From DASXUX01 sp036504595 (lineage in GTDB: Bacteria > Planctomycetota > SZUA-567 > H5-PLA8): DNA of 64,000 nt. Both the position numbers and the translations under genes were made by a program. The notes under the pieces are model-generated. The model saw only the letters and a program-made list of their open reading frames with translations, made no database searches and was not told the origin of the DNA. The stretch spans positions 1 to 64,000 of the forward strand of contig DASXUX010000020.1 of NCBI GenBank assembly GCA_036504595.1. Direction: 5' to 3'. Below, in pieces: positions 7,501-15,046 of this stretch (position 1 is the stretch's first letter; the number at the start of each line of letters is the position of its first letter).

Positions 7501-8488
7501 CGTCGGGCATGGGCAGATGGACGCCGACGATCTGGAAGAAGTGATGGGCAAGTTTTTGCACGGGAAAATCGACGTGCTGGTCAGCACGACGATTGTTGAA
7601 TCGGGCCTCGACATTCCCAGTGCCAACACGATTCTGATTCACGAAGCGGACCGGTTTGGTTTGGCGGAACTGCATCAATTGCGTGGGCGCGTAGGTCGCA
7701 GCGACGTGCAGGCGTACTGTTACTTGCTGCTGCCGGAGCACAGCGCATTGACGCCGGAGGGCCTGCGGCGGTTGCGTGCGCTGGAGGAGTTCGACGAACT
7801 GGGCGCGGGGTTCCAGTTGGCGCTGAAGGATCTGGAGATACGCGGCGCGGGAAATGTGCTGGGCCGGCAACAGTCGGGCGAGATCGCGGAGATCGGCTAT
7901 GACCTTTACTGTAAGCTGCTCGAATCGACCGTGAAGGACATCCGCGGTGAGAAGATGGAAGAGGAGATCGAGGTCAATCTGCAGCTTCGCGGCGCCGCTT
8001 ACATCCCTGAAACGTTTGTAGAAGACGACAAGGTGGTGCTTGAGCTTTATCGCCGATTGGACGCGGCTCGCACCGATGAGGATGTCGATGCTCTAAAGGC
8101 CGAGATGATCGATCGGTTCGGCCCGCCACCGGAACCGGTGCTGCGGATGTTCGAGGAAACCAAGCTGCGGCGGCTGGCTCGAATGGCGCGGGTGCCCTAC
8201 GTCGGACTCGACAACGAAGAGGGACGGATCATCTTCAAGCTGCACGGCTGGGATCTGAAGTTGATGGACCGGGCTCTGCGCGGACTGCCGGAGATGAAAG
8301 GCGTTCGGATTCTGGATGGGCAGACGCTCTCGTTCGCTCAAACGCTGCGCGCGAAGCACGACGAGGCGACGCTGCGCACAGCGATATATAACCTTTTGGA
8401 GGCTTTGGCGTTACAGAAACAACGGGAGACCGCGCCAGCGCCGGGGGCGGAGGAAACGAGGCCGCGGAGCCGAGCGGCTCACGCGTGA
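4592..8488 (+). CDS. mfd: Transcription-repair coupling factor Mfd
   Basis: Mfd removes RNA polymerase stalled at DNA lesions and recruits UvrA. All main modules are seen in this 1298-residue chain: the UvrB-like N-terminal region, the RNAP-interacting CarD-like domain (about 603-680, starting LQLGDYVVHAAHGIARY), a superfamily 2 translocase with Walker A GDVGFGKTE (about 758), DEEQ box (about 858), TATPIPRTL (about 885) and motif VI QLRGRVGRS (about 1033), and the C-terminal TRCF autoinhibitory domain. It is longer than typical Mfd (about 1150), mainly through repeat-derived inserts at about residues 65-95 and 427-464, both in frame in the N-terminal region. The start has only a weak GGCGGG upstream. 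The translocase core is intact, so the gene is probably functional. Confidence 0.97.
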   Translation: MSSNKKSMSALSPLGRVAELPFLDPLKQKLKATDGSSARTHLVLTGLLGASRSLVAGSLGLSRANLTPQPPSLQGKGGPGAADVQFAIRNPQSAIGTSVVLLVVDGPEPALDAIADLRAFLGLHEALQPQRAARRSVVQKLADEEHWADAPNSGSGRGEDGQRKFGGAGRAKGIPAVQIETMLFPAWDVLPTESDRPEGMTLADRRRTTDRLRDVRNGAAGLPQCLLIAAPMTALLQPAEAPGDDTSVIVLRTGADHDPIKLGRKLSDAGYERVGQVEVRGEFSLRGGILDVFPYTSDTPFRVDFLGDTIESIKPFDPISQRSDEVVESISFADASPDSLKKLFSPGATTGAFSLLDHLPDGALIVWQEPQKLRQHAELYRASLMSGRSICFELKQLLAQAAEKFDTLQLASWEEAVGEQQEPGDQNRDRKGAAEVRVQGSGFGVQGSDVEIDNSATRNPQSAIDSAKSEEPAANAEVPEYFVSLTESEPVPVACTTLQRVRGEIPANAEAWKKLLSEREQVVVFCETAGHRQRLSALFGEAKVAAPNLQLVLGKLSGGFDLRAAGLAVTSDREILGISRHALTGAAPASPKTRRHVPGTVAIQHLMDLQLGDYVVHAAHGIARYLGLARLEKSGRTEDYLTLLFNNDVKLYVPAAHVGWVSKYIGGHADLELSTLGSKVWARKKERAATAIRDIAEDLLKVQAVRRSLPGIVYPPDHEWQQTFEQAFPYEETVDQDSAILAIKRDMEGTCPMDRLLCGDVGFGKTEVALRAAFKAACSGKQVAVLTPTTLLSEQHGRTFKERFAGYPFSVEVLSRFRTPAEQDRILDKLATGRVDVVIGTHRLIQKDVRFKDLGLAVIDEEQRFGVEHKEFFKQLRKSVDVLTLTATPIPRTLHMALLGLRDISNLTTPPRNRRSIITKVARVSDDLLRRAILREISRGGQVFVVHPRVYDIQEFRIYLAGLVPEARFGVGHGQMDADDLEEVMGKFLHGKIDVLVSTTIVESGLDIPSANTILIHEADRFGLAELHQLRGRVGRSDVQAYCYLLLPEHSALTPEGLRRLRALEEFDELGAGFQLALKDLEIRGAGNVLGRQQSGEIAEIGYDLYCKLLESTVKDIRGEKMEEEIEVNLQLRGAAYIPETFVEDDKVVLELYRRLDAARTDEDVDALKAEMIDRFGPPPEPVLRMFEETKLRRLARMARVPYVGLDNEEGRIIFKLHGWDLKLMDRALRGLPEMKGVRILDGQTLSFAQTLRAKHDEATLRTAIYNLLEALALQKQRETAPAPGAEETRPRSRAAHA
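4786..4877. repeat. Palindrome plus GCAATCC array inserted in mfd
   Basis: Composite insert. A palindromic C-rich/G-rich element (4786-4830, CCCTTCCCTCCAAGGGAAGG core) is followed by a GCAATCC heptamer array (4846-4877). Both are translated in frame in mfd as about 31 extra residues including RNPQSAI. The palindrome family recurs at 38146-38190 and 43228-43340. Confidence 0.85.
5872..5983. repeat. Composite repeat cassette inserted in mfd
   Basis: Three elements in a row, all in frame: an imperfect palindrome CGCGACCGTAAGGGAGCGGC (5873-5892; recurring at 38061-38082 and as a partial copy near 12351-12367), a GGGTTCA array (5898-5935) and a GCAATCC array (5954-5983). They encode about 37 residues including VRVQGSGFGVQGS and RNPQSAI, absent from ordinary Mfd. 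Confidence 0.85.
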
Positions 8489-8533
8489 GAAAACACATTT
8501 TTTTCATTTACCTTTTTGCTTTCGACTTTTAAG

Positions 8534-8562
8534 TTGACGGCGGCACAAATGTCCGGTACTCG
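8534..8562 (+). promoter_or_regulatory. Possible sigma-70-like promoter for acidic protein gene
   Basis: TTGACG (8534-8539) matches a -35 box well and TACTCG follows after 17 bases as a poor -10 match. The 128-bp gap between mfd and the next gene is A/T-richer than its surroundings, which suits a promoter. Weak evidence. Confidence 0.3.
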
Positions 8563-8616
8563 AAACATAGTTTTTGCCCGCATTGCGAGCAAAGTTGAGG
8601 GAGGAGGTCTTAGTTC

Positions 8617-10545
8617 ATGACGTTACCAAAGCAGCCCGCCACGCCCGGCGATGCCCCACCAGGGGAAGCCATACCCAAGCGCGAGCAGGAAGAACTGGCG
8701 CGCAAGAAGCGTAAGGCCGCAGACGACGACGAAGAAGAAGAAGAGGACGAGGACGACGAAGAGGACGAAGACGACGAGGAGGAGGACGAAGAAGAGGAGG
8801 AAGAGGACGAAGACGAGGAAGAAGAAGAGGAAGAGGAGGAAGAGGATTTCGACGAGGAGGATCTCGACGACGAAGATCTGGACGACGAGGACCTCGACGA
8901 CGAAGAACTCGATGACGACGAACTCGACGAAGAAGACGAAGAAGAAGACGAGGAAGACGAAGAGGACGAAGAAGAAGACGACGAGGACGAAGACGACGAG
9001 GACGAAGACGAAGAAGACGAAGAAGACGAAGAAAAGGAAGACGAAGAGGAAGAAGAACCGAAGCGCAAGCGCAAGAAGGGCAGCCGAGGCCAGTCTGCTA
9101 CGTCTTCAACGGGCGTAGCAGCCGGCGTTGTGGCGGCTGCAGCCGCGGGAGTGGCAGCGGCTGCCATTGCCAAGGCGGGGTCCGCAGGTGCGGGGGAGAA
9201 AAGCGCCGTGGTGGCGCCGGCCTCTCTGGCGGCGGATCAAGCGGGAAAACCGGCAACATCCACGACGGCGCGTATTGCTCCCGGCGCGAATTTCGCGAGC
9301 CGGCCGATGTCGAAGCAAGCATCCGGAATGCGTTTGAATCGCGGCGCCGTTCCGGGTGCTTCCTCCGCCACCGGCAGTTCGCGGAAGCAGCCGGCGCAGC
9401 CCAAGCCGTCGATCGCCAAAGCCATCGCGCTGGTGGCTTGCTTGCTCCTGTTCTTGGCGTGCGCGGGCATGGCTTATTATGTTTTCGTGATCAAGCCGAG
9501 CACGCTCTGGGTGGACGAGGCCGAAGCATTGCGCCTCTTGCCCGGTAAAGACCGCCAGCATCTGCAGACGCTGGTGGAGAGTGGCTCCGTCCGCATGCAA
9601 AAAGGCAGCGGCAAGACGCTCTACAATCGCAGCGACGTCACGCGCCTGCCTTCTGAAGGCGCCATTTTGTTGAAGAACGCCGAGAAGGCGGATGCGCTGT
9701 TCGCCGAAGCGCAGCAGAAAGCCGAGAGCCAGAAGCTGGAGGATCTGACCGAAGCGCGCGACAAGATGCAGCAGGCGGTGGCGATCTGGAATGAGATCTG
9801 GCAGGCCAACAAGACGGTTGTCGGTCAGGAAGAGAAAATCGCTCATGCGCGTGAGATGGCTCAGAGCGTGGACAAGCAGGCCCGCGAATTGGGCGTTAAG
9901 GTCACCGACCTGGAGATGGCCGCGCTACGACAGCGGGCGCAAGAGCGGCAGAAAAACCAAGCCGCAACGTCAACGAGCAGCGGGACGTCGCTTGAGGTCG
10001 CGCCGGACGGCAAAAAAATCGAGCTGATCGACGAAGACGCATTCAACAAAATGAAGGAAGGCGATCCGTCGGAATACGAGCGGATCGAAAAGGCGATGAA
10101 GGCCGGCACGGCAAAGTTCAAGAGCAAAGACGCCGCGGCGCCGAAACTACCGGACGCCAAGATCGAGCTGATCGACGAAGACGCATTCAACAAGATGAAG
10201 GAGGGCGATCCGTCGGAATACGAACGGATCGATAAAGCGATGAAGGCCGGCACGGTGAAATTCAAGCCCAAAGAAGGCGCGGCCGCACCGTTGCCCGTCG
10301 ATAAGCCCACAGAGAAGCCGGCGGAGAAACCTGCGGAAAAGCCCGCAGAAGTTCCGGCCGAGAAACCTGCTGAAAAGCCCGCAGAGAAACCAGCCGAGAA
10401 ACCCGCAGAAAAGCCCGCGGAAGTTCCGGCCGAGAAGCCTGCTGAAAAGCCCGCTGAGAAACCTGCCGAACCCAAGCCGGCGGAAAAGCCCGCAGGCGAA
10501 GCGGCCAAACTGCCGGAGAAGGCGCCGAACGCGCCGGTGGAGTAG
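8617..10545 (+). CDS. Single-pass membrane protein with long Asp/Glu tract and PAEK tail
   Basis: A 642-residue protein of unknown function with a striking build. Residues about 36-147 are almost entirely Asp and Glu, flanked by basic clusters (RKKRK before, KRKRKKG after). An Ala-rich linker leads to one membrane helix at about 268-290. The C-terminal part has a helical region of about 100 residues, then two near-identical copies of about 40 residues sharing IELIDEDAFNKMKEGDPSEY (about 467 and 515), and ends in degenerate PAEKPAEK repeats (about 563-630). The N-terminal side, including the acidic tract, is probably cytoplasmic; the Pro-rich tail could span periplasm or wall. Acidic tracts can bind cations or mimic nucleic acid, but nothing here shows which. 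GGGAGGAGG upstream of the ATG is a strong ribosome binding site. Confidence 0.85.
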   Translation: MTLPKQPATPGDAPPGEAIPKREQEELARKKRKAADDDEEEEEDEDDEEDEDDEEEDEEEEEEDEDEEEEEEEEEEDFDEEDLDDEDLDDEDLDDEELDDDELDEEDEEEDEEDEEDEEEDDEDEDDEDEDEEDEEDEEKEDEEEEEPKRKRKKGSRGQSATSSTGVAAGVVAAAAAGVAAAAIAKAGSAGAGEKSAVVAPASLAADQAGKPATSTTARIAPGANFASRPMSKQASGMRLNRGAVPGASSATGSSRKQPAQPKPSIAKAIALVACLLLFLACAGMAYYVFVIKPSTLWVDEAEALRLLPGKDRQHLQTLVESGSVRMQKGSGKTLYNRSDVTRLPSEGAILLKNAEKADALFAEAQQKAESQKLEDLTEARDKMQQAVAIWNEIWQANKTVVGQEEKIAHAREMAQSVDKQARELGVKVTDLEMAALRQRAQERQKNQAATSTSSGTSLEVAPDGKKIELIDEDAFNKMKEGDPSEYERIEKAMKAGTAKFKSKDAAAPKLPDAKIELIDEDAFNKMKEGDPSEYERIDKAMKAGTVKFKPKEGAAAPLPVDKPTEKPAEKPAEKPAEVPAEKPAEKPAEKPAEKPAEKPAEVPAEKPAEKPAEKPAEPKPAEKPAGEAAKLPEKAPNAPVE

Positions 10546-10657
10546 CCTCGAACTCTAGCTTTAAAGCACGGGACACATCGGCGGCACCATCCATTGGTTT
10601 CTGAACAACTCCCTCACCTCCATTGATGGCTGTCATCCCTCTTTTCTTCCCGATCTT

Positions 10658-12250
10658 CTACATTAGCCCCAGCAGCGGGCACAGCAGGCGCAGGCCGGCC
10701 AGGATGATGACAAAGCCTACCGCATCATAGATGATGCCGGCGCGGATCATTTTCGTGATAGGGATCTTCCCGGTGCTGTAGGCAATGGCGTTTGGAGGAG
10801 TGGAAATCGGGAGCATGAAGGCGAAGCTGGCGCCGAGGCACGCGCCGAGGGCAGGGGGAAGGGGGCTGACGCCGGCTTCCTTCGATAGCGCGATGACGAC
10901 CGGGATGATCATGTTGGCTGCGGCGGTATTGGAGGTCACTTCGGTCAAGAGAATTCCAAGCAGCGTTGCGGTGGCGGTCAGCATCCACAGCGACTTCACG
11001 CCGAGCAGGCCCATGACGCTGCGGCCCAACGTGTCCGCCAGGCCCGTCGTGAACATCAGCCCGCCGAGGCTGAGGCCGCCGCCGAAGAGCAGGATGGTGC
11101 CCCAGTCGATCTCCGCGGCTTGCTTCCAGGTCAGCGTGAACTGATGTTGTTTCCAGTCTGTGGGCAGAATGAACAGCAACGAAGCGGCAAGCAGCGCCGC
11201 CACTGCTTCGGGCAGGCGCGCCGAGCAGAATGCGAGCAGGGGATGCTCTTTGTCCACGAAGGCTGCCAGCACTCCTGGGCCGACCCACAGTACGATGGCC
11301 ACGGCGAAGGCGATCAGGGTGTTGATCTGGCCGGCCGTCCAGGGGCCGAGTTGCTGGCGCTGCGCGCGGATGTATTCGAGAAGTCCAGGAGTCGAGGAGT
11401 CGAGAAGTCCAGAACTCGAAAGCTCGCCTGGCGCGGGTTGCGAACGCTTTGGCGGGTGAAGCAAGTACAGCACGGTCACCAGCGCGGCGAACATCGCGAA
11501 GAAAATCGGCAGACAGAGACAGATCCACTGCACGAAGGAAATTTGCGTGCCGGCGAGCTTCTTCAATAGGCCGATGCAGATCAGATTCGGTGGCGAGCCG
11601 ACGGGCGTCACGATGCCGCCGATGGATGCGGCGTAGGCGACCATCAGCAGCATTCCCGTGGCGAAACCCTGCCCCACAGGAGAGTGCGCTTTGCGCAAGT
11701 CGCTCAAGGTCGCGAGGATTCCGATGGCAATGGGCATCATCATCGCGGCGGTGGCGGTGTTGCTGACCAGCATGGAGAGCGTGGCGGTCACCAGGCCGAG
11801 GCCGATGAGCAGACCCAGCGGGCTGCCACCGATGACGGGGAGGGACAGCACGGCCAAGGCAAAGCGGCGATCAAGCCGGTGCTGCATCATCGCCTGGGTC
11901 AGGATGAAGCTGCCGATGAAGAGGAACACGATGGGGTCGGCGAACGGGGCAAAGGCGGTTTTTGCATCCGTCACAGCGAAAATGACCGCCAGCATTGCGC
12001 CGGTGAGGCTGGCGATCGGGATGGGGATGGCCTCGGTGACCCACAGGGCGGCCACAAAGACGAGAATGGCGCTAAGGCGGCGGCACTCCGGCGTCAGCCC
12101 GCCGGCCAGAATGTAAATCGCCAAAGCAGCGAGCGGTGCGATGAACAGGCCGGCGCGACGGCGGATGTCTTCAAAACGTTGCTCCGCGGCGCTGACCGCC
12201 GGGGCGGAGACGGCGGGTTCAGCGGTCGTTGCGGCGGAGGGCTTGTTCAA
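10658..12250 (-). CDS. SLC13/DASS-family sodium-coupled anion symporter
   Basis: A 530-residue polytopic membrane protein of the divalent-anion:sodium symporter family, which imports dicarboxylates, citrate or sulfate with sodium. It has about 12 hydrophobic segments and the two symmetry-related SNT motifs of the family: LVSNTATAAMMMP (about residue 162) and VTSNTAAANMIIP (about 445). The STPPNAIAYSTG loop near the C-terminus also fits. The substrate cannot be read from the sequence. About 15 residues of the cytoplasmic loop (about 277-292, SSSGLLDSSTPGLLEY) come from an 8-bp repeat array in frame. The gene stands alone between non-transport genes. Confidence 0.92.
   Translation of the reverse strand: MNKPSAATTAEPAVSAPAVSAAEQRFEDIRRRAGLFIAPLAALAIYILAGGLTPECRRLSAILVFVAALWVTEAIPIPIASLTGAMLAVIFAVTDAKTAFAPFADPIVFLFIGSFILTQAMMQHRLDRRFALAVLSLPVIGGSPLGLLIGLGLVTATLSMLVSNTATAAMMMPIAIGILATLSDLRKAHSPVGQGFATGMLLMVAYAASIGGIVTPVGSPPNLICIGLLKKLAGTQISFVQWICLCLPIFFAMFAALVTVLYLLHPPKRSQPAPGELSSSGLLDSSTPGLLEYIRAQRQQLGPWTAGQINTLIAFAVAIVLWVGPGVLAAFVDKEHPLLAFCSARLPEAVAALLAASLLFILPTDWKQHQFTLTWKQAAEIDWGTILLFGGGLSLGGLMFTTGLADTLGRSVMGLLGVKSLWMLTATATLLGILLTEVTSNTAAANMIIPVVIALSKEAGVSPLPPALGACLGASFAFMLPISTPPNAIAYSTGKIPITKMIRAGIIYDAVGFVIILAGLRLLCPLLGLM
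11375..11418. repeat. Octamer array inserted in SLC13 symporter gene
   Basis: On the minus strand the units read TTCTGGAC, TTCTCGAC, TCCTCGAC, TCCTGGAC, TTCTCGAA: period 8 rather than 7, translated in frame. A related array, partly period 7, lies at 57346-57384. Confidence 0.8.
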
Positions 12251-12308
12251 AATCTCAGCGTCCTCGGTTTGTCTGACGAATTGGCCGCTGACGTAGGGCC
12301 AGACGTGC

Positions 12309-12368
12309 TACCCCTAACCCCTCTCGCTCGCGGGGGAGAGGGGGACCGGCGGGCCGCTCCCTTACGGC
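12309..12368. repeat. Palindromic CCCTCTC/GAGAGGG element
   Basis: The intergenic region 12251-12391 holds an imperfect palindrome of the type CCCCTCTCNCTCGCGGGGGA, here followed by GCCGCTCCCTTACGG, part of the palindrome also seen at 5873-5892 and 38061-38082. Related copies lie at 18724-18772, 47127-47174 and 56692-56739. Confidence 0.75.
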
Positions 12369-12391
12369 CAAAGGTTCTGATCGTATTCCCT

Positions 12392-14881
12392 CTATTTCTT
12401 TGCTGCTTCTGCGCGCGAGGTCAGCCACGCCATTCGTTCTTTGTTCTGGTCGCAAAAATCGGGGTAGTCCTTTTTCAGCGCTTCGACGGCCGTCTTCAGG
12501 GCTTCGGCGTTGCCGGCCTTGGCGGCCTGCATGGCTGAATCGACGCCGCCATCGAATTTGATGACGCGCTCCAGCGCCGCGCGGTCATCGTAGAAGGCGG
12601 CCCACGCGGGACGCTGCTCCTTCTTCATCTTCGCGAGAACTTGCTGAACGTCTTCGAGCTTCCCCGAGCCGAGCTGCCATGCGGCTTTGCTGGCCATGCC
12701 ATCGGGCGTGGTTTCGTCCAGGGCCAGCGCCTTGTAGAAGAGCGCCTGCGGGACTTGGTTGAGATCGACAGCGATCTCCATGCCTTGCGATTTGATATAC
12801 GCCTTGCCGCCGTCGATTTTGGAGATTACGCCCTTCAGATTCTTCATTTTTTCGATGGTGAGGGTATCCGGTGGCGGCTTCTTCTTCATGTTTTCGATGG
12901 CCTGTTTTTGCAGCGCGAGCGATTTTTCGATGGCGCTGGCCAGCCGGCCAATCCCCGGTTCTTTTTGCGCATCGGCGGAGGCGCCTTTGAGGACGCGCAG
13001 GGCGCCGTCGAGGCGGTAGGTGGGGTCGATGTCCTTCTTGCCGAGTTCGGCCAGAGCGCCTTCGAAAACCTGCCAGGCGGTGCGCTGGCCGTCGGCGATG
13101 ACGGGCGGGAAATCGGGCATGAGCGAGCACTGGATTTCCAGTTCACTGACCATGTACCAGGGTTCCTGATTCAAGTTGCCCCTGTCTTCCGTGTTGAGGA
13201 TTTCGAGCTCGTTTTTCCCACCCTTCAACAGGCCGTCTGGAAAGGAATAATCGTTAGTGTTGAGATCGTTGCGCCGGGTCGCCTTGTCGGGAGCGTTGAA
13301 GATTTCCTGACCATTCAGTTTTATGCAGAATTTACAGGGACCGCGGCCTTGCATGAGCGACAGGATCACGATCCGGCCGGCGGCGTAACGCTTGTCGGGC
13401 GCGTCGAAGCTGGCGCTGAACGCGTTCTTCGGCGTTGTTTTGGCCCAGATGGCTTTGGTGTTCTTCCTCTTGCCATTGAAATCCCAATAGTCCTGGCCGC
13501 CTTTGAATTGTTTGGCGCCGATCTTGGCCACGGCGATGTAGCCTTCTGGCATAGCTTGCACCGCCGGCGTGTTGGTCGGCTGCGGCGGCGGATTGTTTTG
13601 TGTCACGGCAGGCGTCTTGCCGGAATGCTGCGCGCCGGAGTGGTCCCAATAGACCTTGCCTTCCGCGCTGGCGAAGCCCCAGCCATCGATGGGCTCATTG
13701 TCGGATTCGACGCCGATCTGCGCGGCGGGGACTTCGAGCCGCACCCACTCGCCGGTTTTCGGCAGCGCGCCCATCGGCAGGCGGCTGGGCGAAAAATTCT
13801 GGCCGGCGTTCATCAGATCTTCGCCCCAGTAGGCGCGGTGTTCCCAGTTCCCGCGCAAGTGAAACTTCAGCATGATCTCCTTGGGCGGATTCTTGGGATC
13901 GAGGAACACGTAGCTGTAGAGCGTGTCTTCGCGGCCGACCAGCAGCGGCGGGTTGGCGCCGATAAACAGGTGCTGCGACAGGGCGCCGCTCTCGCTGGCA
14001 TGCGAACGTTCCCCGCTTGCGACGGGGCCATCGCTGGACTTCACCCAATGCCAACTGTGGCCGCTGGGATCCTGCTTGGCGCCGGGTGGAAAGTTGTCCT
14101 CGAACCATGCGGTTTCACCGGCGGGAATGGTGGCGGCGGGGAACGCCGGCTTGGGTTCGGCGGCGGGCTGCTCATCGGCGATTTTCTTCTCGGGCTCAGA
14201 CTTCTTCTCCGCGTCCTGACCCGGCGCGGGCTTGGCTTTTGGATCGGCTAAGGCTGGGCCGGCTTTTTCTCGCGCGGCTTCGCGCATCCAGGAAGGGAGC
14301 GCGGGCGCATTGGCATCGCTCGACGGCTTGTCTGCTTTCTTGACGACCGGAACGGCGGGCTTGTCGGTATTGTCGTTGTTGGCAACGGGAGGCTCGGGCG
14401 GCTTTTCGCCGCCCCTCATCAACACGACGACCACGCCGATGAGAAAGACCACGAGGCCCGCGGCGCCGATGATCAATGGCAACAGCATTTTGTTTTTGGG
14501 ATTGGGCCGCTCGACATCCGGAACGTACACGCCCGTTGTGGTGTCGCCGTGCTTTGCGGACGCGTCGGGCAGAGCCGACGGGCCGCTGGCGGGCTTGGGC
14601 GGCACGCGGAGATTTGTTTTCGAGGAGCGCAGATCACGCTGGGGCAGGACGACGGTGCCGGACTTTCGCGAGGTCGAACCGGCCGGCGCGGAGGCCAGCC
14701 CCACCCCGCCGGGAGTGAGGCGCGCTTTTGAATCCGTTGCGGATGGAGCAGGCTGAACGGGCGCAGCCGAGAGGCATTTTTTGCAGAGGTATTTGTTCTC
14801 TTCGAGCTGCACCGCTCCGCCGGAGGAGAGGTCTTTCTCCGAAAGGCGCAAGCCGCAGGTATCGCAATAAACGATCAGCAT
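12392..14881 (-). CDS. Large membrane-anchored protein with N-terminal zinc ribbon
   Basis: An 829-residue protein of unknown function. It opens with a probable zinc ribbon (CDTC at residues 6-9 and CKKC about 24 residues later), followed by a low-complexity Ser/Pro/Lys linker and one membrane helix near residues 131-155, placing the ribbon in the cytoplasm and about 650 residues outside. The exterior has Pro/Lys-rich spacers, then two beta-rich regions resembling carbohydrate-binding or laminin-G-like sandwiches (AWFEDNFPPGAK near 260; AVAKIGAKQFKGG near 450), then a helical C-terminal region. The zinc-ribbon plus single-helix layout is common in planctomycete envelope proteins. The downstream neighbour on the same strand is the SLC13 symporter, 140 bp away. 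Function not assigned. Confidence 0.8.
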   Translation of the reverse strand: MLIVYCDTCGLRLSEKDLSSGGAVQLEENKYLCKKCLSAAPVQPAPSATDSKARLTPGGVGLASAPAGSTSRKSGTVVLPQRDLRSSKTNLRVPPKPASGPSALPDASAKHGDTTTGVYVPDVERPNPKNKMLLPLIIGAAGLVVFLIGVVVVLMRGGEKPPEPPVANNDNTDKPAVPVVKKADKPSSDANAPALPSWMREAAREKAGPALADPKAKPAPGQDAEKKSEPEKKIADEQPAAEPKPAFPAATIPAGETAWFEDNFPPGAKQDPSGHSWHWVKSSDGPVASGERSHASESGALSQHLFIGANPPLLVGREDTLYSYVFLDPKNPPKEIMLKFHLRGNWEHRAYWGEDLMNAGQNFSPSRLPMGALPKTGEWVRLEVPAAQIGVESDNEPIDGWGFASAEGKVYWDHSGAQHSGKTPAVTQNNPPPQPTNTPAVQAMPEGYIAVAKIGAKQFKGGQDYWDFNGKRKNTKAIWAKTTPKNAFSASFDAPDKRYAAGRIVILSLMQGRGPCKFCIKLNGQEIFNAPDKATRRNDLNTNDYSFPDGLLKGGKNELEILNTEDRGNLNQEPWYMVSELEIQCSLMPDFPPVIADGQRTAWQVFEGALAELGKKDIDPTYRLDGALRVLKGASADAQKEPGIGRLASAIEKSLALQKQAIENMKKKPPPDTLTIEKMKNLKGVISKIDGGKAYIKSQGMEIAVDLNQVPQALFYKALALDETTPDGMASKAAWQLGSGKLEDVQQVLAKMKKEQRPAWAAFYDDRAALERVIKFDGGVDSAMQAAKAGNAEALKTAVEALKKDYPDFCDQNKERMAWLTSRAEAAKK

Positions 14882-14944
14882 TGCGAAGTTTCCATGTATA
14901 GCGGCGTTAGTCTAATGCGCGGGCCGCAAAAGGCCAGCAAACTC

Positions 14945-15046
14945 GGGTATAGGGTATGGGGTATGGGGTATGGGTATGGGGTATCGGGTATGGTGGTGGA
15001 TTGTGATGTCGCAAGCCTTCCCTATACCCCATACCCCATACCCCTA
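14945..15046. repeat. Inverted GGGTATG heptamer arms
   Basis: Left arm 14945-14993 has about seven GGGTATG-type units. Right arm 15020-15043 has complementary CATACCC units and abuts the TAG stop (15044-15046) of the MoxR-like gene on the minus strand. The spacer is about 26 bp. The same family forms a pair at 50125-50205. Confidence 0.9.

Noticed and set aside
5912..7870. A 652-codon minus-strand ORF antisense to mfd
   Set aside because: It is an Arg/Gln/His-rich shadow of a GC-rich conserved gene; no domain recognised.
8610..9173. A 187-residue minus-strand ORF made almost wholly of Ser
   Set aside because: It is the complement of the Asp/Glu codon run (GAC/GAA/GAG) of the acidic protein; the plus-strand gene has the ribosome binding site and the downstream domains.
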